Part shown: in pieces, positions 25,562 through 41,588 of the stretch | How the letters are laid out: every line of letters begins with the position of its first letter | Position numbering within the stretch: the first letter of the stretch is position 1 | Source: Streptomyces sp. R41 | Lineage (GTDB): Bacteria > Actinomycetota > Actinomycetes > Streptomycetales > Streptomycetaceae | Assembly (NCBI RefSeq): GCF_041053055.1 | Contig: NZ_CP163443.1 | Location: 5,315,001 to 5,379,000, forward strand | Direction: 5' to 3' | Length of the DNA stretch: 64,000 nt | Made by a program: the position numbers and the translations under genes | The notes under the pieces: model-generated | Told to the model about the DNA's origin: nothing | Seen by the model: only the letters and a program-made list of their open reading frames with translations | Databases searched by the model: none

Positions 25562-26692
25562 GTGAAGATCCGGGTGGAACGCGACGTACTCGCGGAGGCA
25601 GTGGCCTGGGCGGCACGCAGCCTCCCGGCCCGTCCGCCGGCGCCTGTGCTCGCCGGCCTCCTTCTGAAGGCCGAGGACGGCTCTCTGAGCCTCTCCAGCT
25701 TCGACTACGAGGTCTCGGCGCGTGTCTCCGTGGATGCGGAGGTCGACGAAGAGGGCACGGTCCTCGTCTCCGGCCGCCTCCTCGCGGACATCTGCCGCGC
25801 CCTCCCCAACCGGCCGGTGGAGATTTCCACAGACGGTGTACGGGCGACCGTGGTCTGCGGCTCCTCGCGATTCACACTCCACACCCTGCCTGTGGAGGAG
25901 TACCCGGCGCTGCCGCAGATGCCGTCGGCGACGGGCACCGTCCCGGGCGAGGTCTTCGCCTCGGCGGCCGCCCAGGTGGCCATCGCGGCAGGGCGTGACG
26001 ACACCCTCCCCGTCCTCACCGGCGTGCGCATCGAGATCGAGGGCGACACGGTCACCCTCGCCTCCACCGACCGCTACCGCTTCGCGGTCCGCGAGTTCCT
26101 GTGGAAGCCGGAGAACCCGGACGCGTCCGCGGTCGCCCTGGTGCCCGCCAAGACCCTCCTGGACACCGCCAAGGCCCTCACGAGCGGCGACAGCGTGATC
26201 CTGGCGCTGTCCGGCTCGGGCGCGGGCGAAGGCTTGATCGGCTTCGAGGGCGCCGGGCGGCGTACGACCACCCGTCTGCTCGAAGGCGACCTCCCGAAGT
26301 ACCGCACGCTGTTCCCGACGGAGTTCAACTCCGTGGCCGTGATCGAGACCGCCCCCTTCGTGGAGGCCGTCAAGCGTGTGGCCCTGGTCGCCGAGCGGAA
26401 CACCCCGGTGCGGCTCAGCTTCGAGCAGGGCGTGCTGATCCTGGAGGCCGGCTCCAGTGACGACGCACAGGCTGTGGAAAGGGTCGACGCCCAGCTGGAG
26501 GGCGACGACATCTCGATCGCCTTCAACCCGACGTTCCTGCTGGATGGCCTGAGCGCCATCGACTCGCCGGTGGCCCAGCTCTCCTTCACGACGTCCACCA
26601 AGCCCGCGCTGCTGAGCGGCAAGCCCGCCGTGGACGCCGAGGCGGACGAGGCATACAAGTACTTGATCATGCCGGTGCGGCTGAGCGGCTGA
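25562..26692 (+). CDS. dnaN: DNA polymerase III subunit beta (sliding clamp)
   Basis: 376 aa from GTG 25562, with GGAGG about 8 bases upstream; the frame is open further 5' into oriC but the family begins MKIRVERDVLAEAVAWAARSLP. Three repeated clamp domains; typical segments are APVLAGLLLKAEDG, YPALPQMPS and the C-terminal YLIMPVRLSG. Ring-shaped processivity factor for replication. First gene after oriC on the plus arm. Confidence 0.96.
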   Translation: MKIRVERDVLAEAVAWAARSLPARPPAPVLAGLLLKAEDGSLSLSSFDYEVSARVSVDAEVDEEGTVLVSGRLLADICRALPNRPVEISTDGVRATVVCGSSRFTLHTLPVEEYPALPQMPSATGTVPGEVFASAAAQVAIAAGRDDTLPVLTGVRIEIEGDTVTLASTDRYRFAVREFLWKPENPDASAVALVPAKTLLDTAKALTSGDSVILALSGSGAGEGLIGFEGAGRRTTTRLLEGDLPKYRTLFPTEFNSVAVIETAPFVEAVKRVALVAERNTPVRLSFEQGVLILEAGSSDDAQAVERVDAQLEGDDISIAFNPTFLLDGLSAIDSPVAQLSFTTSTKPALLSGKPAVDAEADEAYKYLIMPVRLSG

Positions 26693-26857
26693 GCGCGCTG
26701 CGAGCCCGCCGGTCCGCATGGCCCGGCGGGCGAATCCGCAGGTGGGGCGTTCGCCTGAGCGGCTATGCCCACAGGTGTGCGTGAGCGTCCGGGTTTAGGC
26801 TCAGACACAGGTACGAGAGTGCCCTCACGCCACGTCGCAACCCCTAAGGAACAACTG

Positions 26858-27733
26858 ATGGAGCTCGGTCTCGTCGGCCTCGGCAAGATGGGCGGCAACA
26901 TGCGCGAGCGGATCCGCCGCGCAGGCCACACCGTCATCGGATACGACCGCAACCCGGACCTCGCCGATGTCCACAGCCTGGAAGAGCTTGTGGGCAAGCT
27001 CAAGGGCCCGCGTGTGGTGTGGGTCATGGTCCCGGCCGGTGCCGCGACCCAGTCCACCATCGACGAGCTGGCCGCCCTCCTGGAGCCGGGCGACGTTGTG
27101 GTGGACGGCGGAAACTCCCGCTGGACGGACGACGAGAGGCACGCCGTCGAGCTGGGTATCAAGGGCATCGGCTTCGTCGACTGCGGCGTCTCCGGCGGCG
27201 TCTGGGGCCTGGAGAACGGCTACGCGCTGATGTACGGCGGCACCGCCGAGAACGTCGCCAAGGTGCAGCCGATCTTCGACGCGCTCAAGCCCGAGGGCGA
27301 CTTCGGGTCGGTGCATGCCGGCAAGGTCGGCGCGGGCCACTTCGCGAAGATGGTCCACAACGGCATCGAGTACGCCATGATGCAGGCCTATGCCGAGGGC
27401 TGGGAGCTCCTGGAGAAGGTCGACTCCGTCACGGACGTGCGCGAGGTCTTCCGCTCCTGGCAGGAGGGCACGGTCATCCGCTCCTGGCTGCTCGACCTCG
27501 CGGTCAACGCGCTGGACGAGGACGAGCACCTGGGGAAGCTCAAGGGTTACGCGGAGGACTCGGGCGAGGGCCGGTGGACCGTGGAGGCGGCCATCAACCA
27601 CTCGGTGCCGCTCCCCGCGATCACCGCGTCGCTCTTCGCGCGCTTCGCCTCGCGGCAGGACGACTCGCCGCAGATGAAGATGATCGCGGCGCTGCGCAAC
27701 CAGTTCGGCGGCCACGCGGTCGAGAAGGCCTGA
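26858..27733 (+). CDS. gnd: 6-phosphogluconate dehydrogenase, decarboxylating (NAD-type)
   Basis: 291 aa from ATG 26858 (TAAGGA upstream). Rossmann motif GLVGLGKMGGNMRERIRRAG at residues 4-23. Substrate signature DCGVSGGVWGLENGYALM near 108-125 and the catalytic Lys segment GKVGAGHFAKMVHNGIEYAMMQ near 155-176. The short length is that of the NAD-dependent class, versus about 470 for the NADP pentose-phosphate enzyme. Oxidises 6-phosphogluconate to ribulose 5-phosphate and CO2. Conserved between dnaN and recF in Streptomyces. Confidence 0.92.
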   Translation: MELGLVGLGKMGGNMRERIRRAGHTVIGYDRNPDLADVHSLEELVGKLKGPRVVWVMVPAGAATQSTIDELAALLEPGDVVVDGGNSRWTDDERHAVELGIKGIGFVDCGVSGGVWGLENGYALMYGGTAENVAKVQPIFDALKPEGDFGSVHAGKVGAGHFAKMVHNGIEYAMMQAYAEGWELLEKVDSVTDVREVFRSWQEGTVIRSWLLDLAVNALDEDEHLGKLKGYAEDSGEGRWTVEAAINHSVPLPAITASLFARFASRQDDSPQMKMIAALRNQFGGHAVEKA

Positions 27734-27768
27734 TCCGCGCCCCGGGTGCGCCACCCGGGGTGACCCGG

Positions 27769-27777
27769 TTGTCCACA
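27769..27777 (+). promoter_or_regulatory. isolated perfect DnaA box between gnd and recF
   Basis: TTGTCCACA, identical to the Streptomyces consensus, 36 bases past the gnd stop and about 85 bases before recF. A single box outside oriC. Confidence 0.6.
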
Positions 27778-27862
27778 GCCGGGGGAAAGACCTGAGGGCC
27801 GGGGCAGACCCGGCCGTTGGGAAGAACCGAAACACCACGCTGGGGGAGGTCGGCGAACGACC

Positions 27863-28984
27863 ATGCACGTCACGCATCTGTCGCTGGCCGACTTCCGCTC
27901 GTACGCCCGGGTAGAGGTTCCGCTCGACCCGGGCGTCTCCGCGTTCGTGGGCCCCAATGGACAGGGCAAGACGAACCTGGTCGAGGCGGTCGGCTATCTG
28001 GCGAGCCTCGGCAGCCACCGCGTCTCCTCCGACGCTCCGCTCGTGCGCATGGGCGCCGACCGGGCGATCATCCGGGCCAATGTCCGCCAGGGCGAGCGCC
28101 AGCAGCTCGTCGAGCTGGAGCTGAACCCGGGCAAGGCCAACCGCGCCCGCATCAACAGGTCCTCGCAGGTCAGACCCCGTGACGTACTCGGCATCGTACG
28201 AACCGTGCTGTTCGCCCCGGAGGACCTCGCCCTGGTCAAGGGCGACCCCGGTGAGCGGCGCCGCTTCCTCGACGAGCTGATCACCGCCCGCTCCCCGCGG
28301 ATGGCGGGTGTCCGCTCCGACTACGACCGGGTTCTCAAGCAGCGCAACACCCTGCTGAAGTCTGCCGCGCTGGCCCGGCGGCACGGCGGCCGCACCATGG
28401 ACCTGTCCACGCTCGACGTGTGGGACCAGCACCTCGCGCGCGTGGGCGCCGAGCTGCTCGCCCAGCGGCTCGACCTGATCTCCGCGATCCAGCCGCTGAC
28501 CGACAAGGCGTACGAGCAGCTGGCGCCCGGCGGCGGGCCGATCGCCCTGGAGTACAAGCCGTCCGCACCTGGCGAGGCGCACACGCGCGAGGACCTGTAC
28601 GAGCAGCTGATGGCGGCGCTCGCCGAGGTCCGCAAGCAGGAGATCGAGCGGGGTGTGACCCTGGTAGGACCTCATCGAGACGATTTGCTTCTCAAACTCG
28701 GTCAGCTGCCCGCCAAGGGATACGCCTCCCACGGGGAGTCCTGGTCCTACGCGCTGGCGCTGCGCCTGGCCTCGTACGACCTGCTCAGGGCCGAGGGAAA
28801 TGAGCCGGTGCTGGTCCTGGACGACGTGTTCGCGGAGCTGGACACGCGCAGGAGGGAGCGCCTCGCGGAACTCGTCGCGTCGGGCGAGCAGGTGCTGGTG
28901 ACCGCAGCGGTCGACGACGACGTACCGGATGTACTGGCGGGGACGCGGTACGCCGTGTCCGAGGGCACTGTGGAGCGCGTATGA
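27863..28984 (+). CDS. recF: DNA replication and repair protein RecF
   Basis: 373-aa SMC-like ATPase that loads RecA at single-strand gaps. N-terminal [19 protein letters not shown]; Walker [25 protein letters not shown] (about 33-55); [22 protein letters not shown]; Walker B/D-loop [17 protein letters not shown] (about 315-331). Full length. ATG start after GGGGGAGG. The stop overlaps the next gene's ATG by four bases (ATGA). Confidence 0.96.
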   Translation: MHVTHLSLADFRSYARVEVPLDPGVSAFVGPNGQGKTNLVEAVGYLASLGSHRVSSDAPLVRMGADRAIIRANVRQGERQQLVELELNPGKANRARINRSSQVRPRDVLGIVRTVLFAPEDLALVKGDPGERRRFLDELITARSPRMAGVRSDYDRVLKQRNTLLKSAALARRHGGRTMDLSTLDVWDQHLARVGAELLAQRLDLISAIQPLTDKAYEQLAPGGGPIALEYKPSAPGEAHTREDLYEQLMAALAEVRKQEIERGVTLVGPHRDDLLLKLGQLPAKGYASHGESWSYALALRLASYDLLRAEGNEPVLVLDDVFAELDTRRRERLAELVASGEQVLVTAAVDDDVPDVLAGTRYAVSEGTVERV

Positions 28985-29550
28985 CGGAGAACACACCCGG
29001 AAAAGACGCTCCCGAAGGCGCATCCGGTGAAGCCCCCGGGAAGAAGACCCCCGAGCCCTCCGGCGTCGACCTCGCGCGCGTGGCCCTGCGCGCCGCGAAG
29101 GAGCAGGCACGCGCGCGTGGAGACTCTGCGCAGCAGAAGAAGCAGGCGCGGCGCGGCGGCCTGCGCTCCGGCGCGCATGCCGACGGGCGCGACCCCATGG
29201 CGCTCGGCGCCGCCATCAACCGGCTGCTCACCGAGCGTGGCTGGGAGACCCCGGCCGCGGTGGGCGGTGTGATGGGCCGCTGGCCGCAGATCGTCGGCGA
29301 GAACCTGGCCAAGCACTGTGTGCCGCAGCGCTACGACGAGGACGAGCGGGTGCTGACGGTGCAGTGCGACTCGACCGCCTGGGCGACCCAGCTGCGCCTG
29401 CTCGCCCCGCAGTTGGTCGCGCGGCTGAATCAGGACCTCGGGCACGGCACGGTGCGGCTGATCAAGGTGCAGGGCCCCGGAGGCCCCGCGCGCCGCTACG
29501 GGCCCCTGCGCGCCCCCGGGAGCACGGGTCCCGGCGACACCTACGGGTGA
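28981..29550 (+). CDS. DciA family (DUF721) protein
   Basis: 189 aa. The N-terminal half is low-complexity, charged and Ala-rich ([28 protein letters not shown]). The C-terminal DUF721 domain spans about 75-165 ([41 protein letters not shown], then [26 protein letters not shown]). DciA proteins recruit or load the replicative helicase in bacteria lacking DnaC, which fits its place between recF and gyrB. ATG start overlapping the recF stop. Confidence 0.88.
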   Translation: MTENTPGKDAPEGASGEAPGKKTPEPSGVDLARVALRAAKEQARARGDSAQQKKQARRGGLRSGAHADGRDPMALGAAINRLLTERGWETPAAVGGVMGRWPQIVGENLAKHCVPQRYDEDERVLTVQCDSTAWATQLRLLAPQLVARLNQDLGHGTVRLIKVQGPGGPARRYGPLRAPGSTGPGDTYG

Positions 29551-32044
<2,494 letters not shown>

Positions 32045-32086
32045 GTCGGTCTCAGCTGACCGCACCAGGAAGGATCTTCACCAGCA

Positions 32087-34681
<2,595 letters not shown>

Positions 34682-34699
34682 CGCGAGGAGTGAGTCATC

Positions 34700-35404
34700 G
34701 TGAGCGGAGCCACGGGCGCCGGATCGACCGGTACGGAAACGGACGGCGGCCGTGGCCCCGCCACGGATGCGACTGACTCCCATGACTCTCATGGATCCCA
34801 GGGGGGAACTGTGACGGACACCCGAGGCCCGCAGGCCCAGCAGTACGCGGGCGGGCACGCGGCCCCGGCCGCGGCGCCACCGGCGCCCGGCTCGCCGCCG
34901 CCGGGTTCGCCGCTTCCGGGGGAACGGCAGCCGCAGGCGGCCCAGCCGTATCACCCGCCGCAGGCGTACCCGGCTCAGCAGCCGCCGACGGGCGCGGTCC
35001 GTCGGCCGCGCACCGGGGCGCGTACGACACCGCGCACCCGCAAGGCACGGCTGCGGGTTGCCAAGGCCGACCCGTGGTCGGTGATGAAGGTCAGCTTCCT
35101 GCTCTCCATCGCGCTCGGCATCTGCACGATCGTGGCGTCCGCGGTGCTGTGGATGGTCATGGACGCGATGGGCGTCTTCTCGACGGTCGGCGGCACGATC
35201 TCGGAGGCGACGGGCTCGAACGAATCCAACGGATTCGACCTCCAGTCCTTCCTCTCGCTGCCGCACGTCCTGATGTTCACCTCGGTCATCGCGGTCATCG
35301 ATGTGGTCCTCGCCACCGCGCTGGCCACCCTCGGCGCGTTCATCTACAACCTCTCCGCGGGCTTTGTCGGAGGCGTCGAGCTGACGCTGGCCGAGGACGA
35401 GTAG
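34700..35404 (+). CDS. DUF3566 family membrane protein
   Basis: 234 aa, GTG start 18 bases after gyrA with GAGGAG upstream. Residues 1-105 are a disordered G/P/A/Q-rich cytoplasmic region. The DUF3566 domain follows (about 118-232): VAKADPWSVMKVSFLLSIALGICTIVASAVLWMVMDAMGVF, an extracytoplasmic segment, then VLMFTSVIAVIDVVLATALATLGAFIYNL and a conserved end. Two to three helices. The same gene follows gyrA across actinobacteria (mycobacterial Rv0007-like); function unknown. Confidence 0.88.
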   Translation: MSGATGAGSTGTETDGGRGPATDATDSHDSHGSQGGTVTDTRGPQAQQYAGGHAAPAAAPPAPGSPPPGSPLPGERQPQAAQPYHPPQAYPAQQPPTGAVRRPRTGARTTPRTRKARLRVAKADPWSVMKVSFLLSIALGICTIVASAVLWMVMDAMGVFSTVGGTISEATGSNESNGFDLQSFLSLPHVLMFTSVIAVIDVVLATALATLGAFIYNLSAGFVGGVELTLAEDE

Positions 35405-35515
35405 ACGCCGGCAGGCGCCCTCTCAAACGTCCGTCGACTATCGATTTTGGGACTGGCCACGTCGTGCGCTAATCTTCAGAGGTCAGCGCGCGGGACACAC
35501 ACCGCAAAGCGCGGC

Positions 35516-35592
35516 GGGGCTATAGCTCAGTTGGTTAGAGCGCATCCCTGATAAGGATGAGGCCACAGGTTCAAATCCTGTTAGCCCCACCA
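35516..35592 (+). tRNA. tRNA-Ile(GAT)
   Basis: Cloverleaf with acceptor GGGGCTA/TAGCCCC, D-arm AGCTCAGTTGGTTAGAGC, anticodon loop CTGATAA (anticodon GAT at 35550-35552) and T-arm ACAGG-TTCAAAT-CCTGT. Discriminator A and an encoded CCA at 35590-35592. Confidence 0.97.
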
Positions 35593-35598
35593 GCACGA

Positions 35599-35630
35599 AG
35601 ACCCCCAGCCGATCATGGCTGGGGGTCTTT
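35599..35630 (+). terminator. terminator after tRNA-Ile
   Basis: 12-bp perfect stem AGACCCCCAGCC / GGCTGGGGGTCT with loop GATCAT, ending in a short T run; 7 bases after the CCA end. Confidence 0.85.
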
Positions 35631-35780
35631 GCGTTGAGGGCGCCGAAAGGTCCCTGTACCGACCCATACCCAGAAGATCAGCACGAGCGTGGCCAGAAGC
35701 AAGAACCTCGGCAGGGCGTAGGGCATGGCGGTGGCGAATTGATCGACTTGCTGGCCCTGAAGCACTCCTGGTGGAGGCAT
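35613..35780 (-). CDS. possible small single-helix membrane protein
   Basis: 55-aa frame from ATG 35780 (open further to 35894). One strong membrane helix, ALPRFLLLATLVLIFWVWVG, followed by a basic end FRRPQRKDPQP. The last codons lie in the tRNA-Ile terminator hairpin and there is no clear ribosome site, so it is uncertain. A 21-bp direct repeat (35776-35796 and 35799-35819, GGCATGCTCGGGCTGTACGG plus C) overlaps its start. Not recognised. Confidence 0.3.
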   Translation of the reverse strand: MPPPGVLQGQQVDQFATAMPYALPRFLLLATLVLIFWVWVGTGTFRRPQRKDPQP

Positions 35781-35882
35781 GCTCGGGCTGTACGGCGCGG
35801 CATGCTCGGGCTGTACGGCAGAGAAGTACGGCAACCTTGCCGATTGCAGCAACCGTCCAGCCGGTGGCGCCTTGGCATGCAG

Positions 35883-35916
35883 AAGGCCCGGCAACTCATA
35901 CGAGTTGCCGGGCCTT
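35883..35916 (-). terminator. strong hairpin terminator after the 122-aa secreted protein gene
   Basis: 15-bp perfect arms AAGGCCCGGCAACTC / GAGTTGCCGGGCCTT with loop ATAC, about 68 bases past the stop of the minus-strand gene at 35984. Confidence 0.8.
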
Positions 35917-35983
35917 CGCCCTGTGTGGCTTTGTACGCAAGTTCGCCGCTACGTCAGGGGTGCCGTGGGGTGGTGGCGCGCGC

Positions 35984-36352
35984 TCAGCGCTGGAGGGGCG
36001 TGATGTGCTCCGTGACGAGTTCCGTGTCGGCCTCGGTGAGGGCTTGGGGGCCGCAGAGAGCTGTGAGGTCCGCCATGGCGTCGTCGGCCGGCGGGCGGTG
36101 GCGGCAGCTCGGTGAGGAGCCGTGGGCCTCGGCGCGGATGCGTTGCTTCATCGTGGGGGGCAGGGCCCGGCTGTAGGACCAGGTCCCGTAGGACACTGTC
36201 GGCACCTTCAGGGAGGGCTCGCTGTTGCGCGTCGCCCCGGCTTGCGGTACCGCGGCGGCCGCGGTGGTCGTGATGAGTCCGAGCGCCGTGCACAGAGCCA
36301 GGAAGGCGGTGACGAAGGCGGTCCACAGCTTCATGACCTTGTTCTGGGTCAT
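35984..36352 (-). CDS. small secreted or membrane-anchored protein (DUF6344-like)
   Basis: 122 aa, ATG start with GAGGGG upstream. An N-terminal signal or anchor helix (KLWTAFVTAFLALCTALGLITTTAAAAVPQ, residues 8-36) ends in an Ala-rich cut site. The rest is a short exported domain with two cysteines (PSCRHR, ALCGPQ) and S-Y-S-R-A-L-P-P-T-M-K-Q-R-I. It resembles small proteins called DUF6344 in Streptomyces from memory; I cannot confirm this. Function unknown. Confidence 0.6.
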   Translation of the reverse strand: MTQNKVMKLWTAFVTAFLALCTALGLITTTAAAAVPQAGATRNSEPSLKVPTVSYGTWSYSRALPPTMKQRIRAEAHGSSPSCRHRPPADDAMADLTALCGPQALTEADTELVTEHITPLQR

Positions 36353-36690
36353 GGCCCCTCACTTTCGGGTCAGGCGATTTGCGTACTTTCCTCATGATGT
36401 GTATGTGGGCCGCGAAGTGGTGGACCGACGCCCGTGGCGCGGCGATGTTCAGATGAACACCACCCGGATGGCCGCAAGAGACCCGAAAAGTCGGAGATCA
36501 CGGCGAATGTCACTATCTGTGAGGTGTGATCACCCTGTGATCGCTCTTCGATCGGAGTGATCGCGTCCGGTTCTATTGCTCTGTTCCGGGCGGGAGTTGA
36601 GGGCCGATCCAGGTCACCGATCGATATCGGTCGGTGTGTATAGTCGGGCGCCAGAGGTCCCCTAACGTCAAGGAAAGACGAGGTCGCGCG
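36353..36690. other. divergent intergenic region before DLW-39
   Basis: 338 bases between divergent small genes. Around 36520-36565 several GTGATC words occur (GTGATCAC, TGTGATCGC, AGTGATCGC). A TATAGT -10-like element is at 36639-36644, preceded by an inverted repeat CACCGA / TCGGTG (36615-36636) over its -35 zone. Probably holds promoters for both genes. Confidence 0.4.
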
Positions 36691-36819
36691 GTGAAGAAGC
36701 TTCTCCTGGTCGCACTGGCCGCCATCGGCGGGCTCCTCGTGTACCGCCAGATCCAGGCGGATCGCGCCGAGCAGGATCTGTGGACGGAGGCGACTGACTC
36801 CGTGCCCACGGGTTCGTGA
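36691..36819 (+). CDS. DLW-39 family small membrane protein
   Basis: 42 aa from GTG 36691. N-terminal helix MKKLLLVALAAIGGLLVYRQI, then QADRAEQDLWTEATDSV with the D-L-W motif that names this actinobacterial family. Encoded shortly after gyrA/tRNA-Ile in Streptomyces. Function unknown. A hairpin terminator follows at 36844-36869. Confidence 0.82.
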   Translation: MKKLLLVALAAIGGLLVYRQIQADRAEQDLWTEATDSVPTGS

Positions 36820-36843
36820 GTATCGACAACAGTCTCAGAGCAG

Positions 36844-36869
36844 ACCCCGGCCGCCCTCGCGGTCGGGGT
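36844..36869 (+). terminator. terminator after DLW-39 gene
   Basis: Stem ACCCCGGCCGC / GCGGTCGGGGT (one G-T pair) followed by TTTTGTGTT. Confidence 0.8.
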
Positions 36870-37063
36870 TTTGTGTTGTCCGGGGACACCTTGATTCACC
36901 TGCGCAAATGAATTGATTGCGTTGGCAACGCAGGGGTGTGGGTGAGGGCTTCGTAGAAGCTCCCTTTCGGCCGCTCGTACGGATAGCACGGGTAGCGCGG
37001 TGGCCGACGAGGCAGGATGGGCCATGGTCCGGGGCTTTGACGAGGGACGAGGGGTGGCGCGTG

Positions 37064-38461
37064 ATGGGGCGGCGCACGGTGAGGTGGTACGGCCGGGCGC
37101 TCGTGGCCGCCGCAGCGGCGCTGTGTGCGGCCTTCGCGGGGGCGGGGCAGGCCGCCGCGGACGGAACACCGACGCCGTACGCCTTCGCCCAGGACGCCAC
37201 CACGGTCAAAGGCACGACGGACACCACCAACTCCCTCCGGCTCGAGCCGGGCAAGACATACAAGAGCTCCATAGGCAGGGACGGCAAGCTCTACTACCGC
37301 CTCGAACTCGACACCACGTCCAACGCGTACGTCTCGGCCACCGCCGTCCCCAGGCCGGGGACGACGGTCTCGTACTCGGACGGCATCAAGGTGTCCGTGC
37401 AGGACGCCAACAGCCGCCACTGCTCCTTCTCCGGAACCGCCCACTTCGGCGCCACCCAGAGCCCCCACCCCATCGCCGCCTGGGCGTCACGCGAAACGGG
37501 CGGCGACCAGTACGCCTGCCAGACGGCGGGGACGTACTACCTGGTCGTCGAGCGCAGCGGCACGGCGAGTTCCCCGCCCGGCGACTGGGACCTGGAGCTG
37601 AGTTATGTGACGGAGCCTCGTCTGAAGAAGTCGGCCGATTCGACGAGCGCTCCCGAGGTCTGGAACTCCGCGTCGCCCGACTCCCTCGCGGGGAATCCGA
37701 AGCACCGCAGGGGCGGCGCGGGGTTCACCACGGCGAGCCCTCTGAAGCAGGGAATCTGGCAGGACGGGATCAGCCCCGGGCAGACGCTCTTCTACAAGGT
37801 GCCGGTCGACTGGGGGCAACAGCTCTACGCCACGGCCGACCTGGGCAGTTCGAGCCGCGGCAACGGCTATGTCGGCACCGCTCTCGTCATGTCCCTCTAC
37901 AACCCCGTACGCGGCTTCGTCGACGACGTCGGCGCCGGCTACGACGGCAGCCAGCGCTCCGCCGCGCTCGATCCACTGCCCCCCGTCGCGTACGAGAACC
38001 GCTACGCCCTCAACGACCGCGTGAGCGGGATGCGGTTCGCGGGCTCGTACTATCTCGTGGTCCATCTCTCCGCGCAGGTCGCCGACAAGATCGGCGACGG
38101 ACCGTTCGGGATGACACTGCGCCTACGCGTGAGCGGGACGGCGCGGACGGGTCCGGCGTACGCGGGGCGGCCAGAGCCCCGTGACGCGTTCGCCGTCCCG
38201 GCGGGGGACTCCGACGAAGCGGCCGACGGCGCGGTGGGCGGTGCTGCCGGTACCGGAGGCGGTGGCAGCAGCGGAAGTAGCAGCGGCACGATGAGGCTGG
38301 TCGCCGCGGGCGGGATCGGTACGGGGAGCGCGCTGGTGCTGGGGCTCGCGGTGTGGACGGTGGTCGCGCGGCGGCGGGCGGCCGTGCCGCCGGAGGACGC
38401 GGATACGGCTTCGGCTCCGGTGTCCGCACCCTGGGAGCGCGGGGCGCCTCGGGGCTGGTGA
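37064..38461 (+). CDS. large secreted, C-terminally anchored protein
   Basis: 465 aa from ATG 37064 (GGGACGAGGGG upstream). Signal peptide MGRRTVRWYGRALVAAAAALCAAFAGAGQAAA. The exported region has two similar beta-rich modules: LYYRLELDTTSNAYVSATAVPRPG...TYYLVVERSG, then LFYKVPVDWGQQLYATADLG...GSYYLVVHLSAQ. These recall pre-peptidase C-terminal (PPC)-like folds. A Gly/Ser hinge precedes a membrane helix (about 423-443, VAAGGIGTGSALVLGLAVWTVVA) and a short cytoplasmic tail. Function unknown; could be an envelope or type VII-associated protein. Convergent with the kinase gene 16 bases away. Confidence 0.7.
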   Translation: MGRRTVRWYGRALVAAAAALCAAFAGAGQAAADGTPTPYAFAQDATTVKGTTDTTNSLRLEPGKTYKSSIGRDGKLYYRLELDTTSNAYVSATAVPRPGTTVSYSDGIKVSVQDANSRHCSFSGTAHFGATQSPHPIAAWASRETGGDQYACQTAGTYYLVVERSGTASSPPGDWDLELSYVTEPRLKKSADSTSAPEVWNSASPDSLAGNPKHRRGGAGFTTASPLKQGIWQDGISPGQTLFYKVPVDWGQQLYATADLGSSSRGNGYVGTALVMSLYNPVRGFVDDVGAGYDGSQRSAALDPLPPVAYENRYALNDRVSGMRFAGSYYLVVHLSAQVADKIGDGPFGMTLRLRVSGTARTGPAYAGRPEPRDAFAVPAGDSDEAADGAVGGAAGTGGGGSSGSSSGTMRLVAAGGIGTGSALVLGLAVWTVVARRRAAVPPEDADTASAPVSAPWERGAPRGW

Positions 38462-38477
38462 CTTCGGCCGGCCCCGC

Positions 38478-40607
<2,130 letters not shown>

Positions 40608-40737
40608 GGTCGTGCGTCGCTCCCCTTCGGCGGTCGGTCCGGAGACCTCTTCCGAGGTGCCCGGCTGCCTGACTTGCGGCGGCTGGAAGGTGTAACGGGC
40701 CTTCAGCGGCCGGGCGTTCGGCGGCCGGGCGGCGTGC

Positions 40738-41286
40738 TCAGCTCTGGTGGGACTGGTAGTGCGCGACCGCGTCGGAGGTACGGCCGGCGCCGTACACCCG
40801 GAGGAACTCTGCCAGTTCCGGGTGGGTCGGGGCGAGGGTGTCCGCCGCCTCGATGATGTCCCCGGCGGCCGCCACCGAGCGCAGCAGCGACTGGATCTCG
40901 CGGACCACCCGCTTGACCGTCGGCGCGCCCGAACTGGTCGTCGACTGCGTGGTGTTGCTGAGCACCGATCCCCCCTGCGACTTCTTGATCTCGTCCATGC
41001 GCTCGGTCGCCTCGGCGGCGCTGACGCTGCCGTCCGCGACCTGCCCCGCCAGGTCCTGCAGCAGCTGCACTCGCTGGACCACCGCGGGATTGCCGATCTT
41101 GGCGCGCTGACCGCTCATCAGCTGCGACAGCATGGGCGCGGACAGGCCCAGCACCCCGGCAAGACGCGCCTGGTTGAGCCCCAGATCGTCTATGAGCCTA
41201 CGGAAGAGCGCCCCCAACGGCTCCCCGTACCAGTTCCGCTGCAGCTCCCGGGCTCTTGCGGTTGCTTCCTGCTGTGCGGCGTCCAT
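40738..41286 (-). CDS. helix-turn-helix DNA-binding protein
   Basis: 182 aa from ATG 41286, preceded by GGGGAG; the frame continues to 41346. N-terminal part DAAQQEATARARELQRNWYGEPLGALFRRLIDDLGLNQARLAGVLGLSAPMLSQLMSGQRAKIGNP holds an XRE-like helix-turn-helix (about 30-60). The middle is a Ser/Thr linker; the C-terminal part (VVREIQSLLRSVAAAGDIIEAADTLAPTHPELAEFLRVYGAG) is helical. It may control the kinase gene 130 bases downstream, but that is only inferred from position. Confidence 0.8.
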   Translation of the reverse strand: MDAAQQEATARARELQRNWYGEPLGALFRRLIDDLGLNQARLAGVLGLSAPMLSQLMSGQRAKIGNPAVVQRVQLLQDLAGQVADGSVSAAEATERMDEIKKSQGGSVLSNTTQSTTSSGAPTVKRVVREIQSLLRSVAAAGDIIEAADTLAPTHPELAEFLRVYGAGRTSDAVAHYQSHQS

Positions 41287-41468
41287 TGCGTCTCCCCATC
41301 GCTTCCCCAAATACCGCGGTTCGCTGTAGCGAACCACGTCGAGCATCTTACGGAGAGTGGTCGTCCACGGGGACCCCCAATATTTTTGCGAGATCCCGGG
41401 GGTGACCCGGTACTCTGGTCTGCGGCGCCCGTCGACAGGTGGTTCCTGCGGCCGGACGCTCCTCTTCC

Positions 41469-41541
41469 GGGGCCTTAGCTCAGTTGGTAGAGCGCTGTCT
41501 TTGCATGGCAGATGTCAGGGGTTCGACTCCCCTAGGCTCCA
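41469..41541 (+). tRNA. tRNA-Ala(TGC)
   Basis: Acceptor GGGGCCT/AGGCTCC, D-arm AGCTCAGTTGGTAGAGC, anticodon arm CTGTC-TTTGCAT-GGCAG (anticodon TGC at 41502-41504), T-arm AGGGG-TTCGACT-CCCCT, discriminator A at 41541. The CCA end is not encoded. Confidence 0.97.
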
Positions 41542-41549
41542 CACCTCGG

Positions 41550-41588
41550 ACCGGTCAGGCGCCCCTCGCGGCGGCCTGGCCGGTTTTT
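41550..41588 (+). terminator. terminator after tRNA-Ala
   Basis: Arms ACCGGTCAGGC / GCCTGGCCGGT with one G-T pair, then TTTTTG. Confidence 0.85.
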
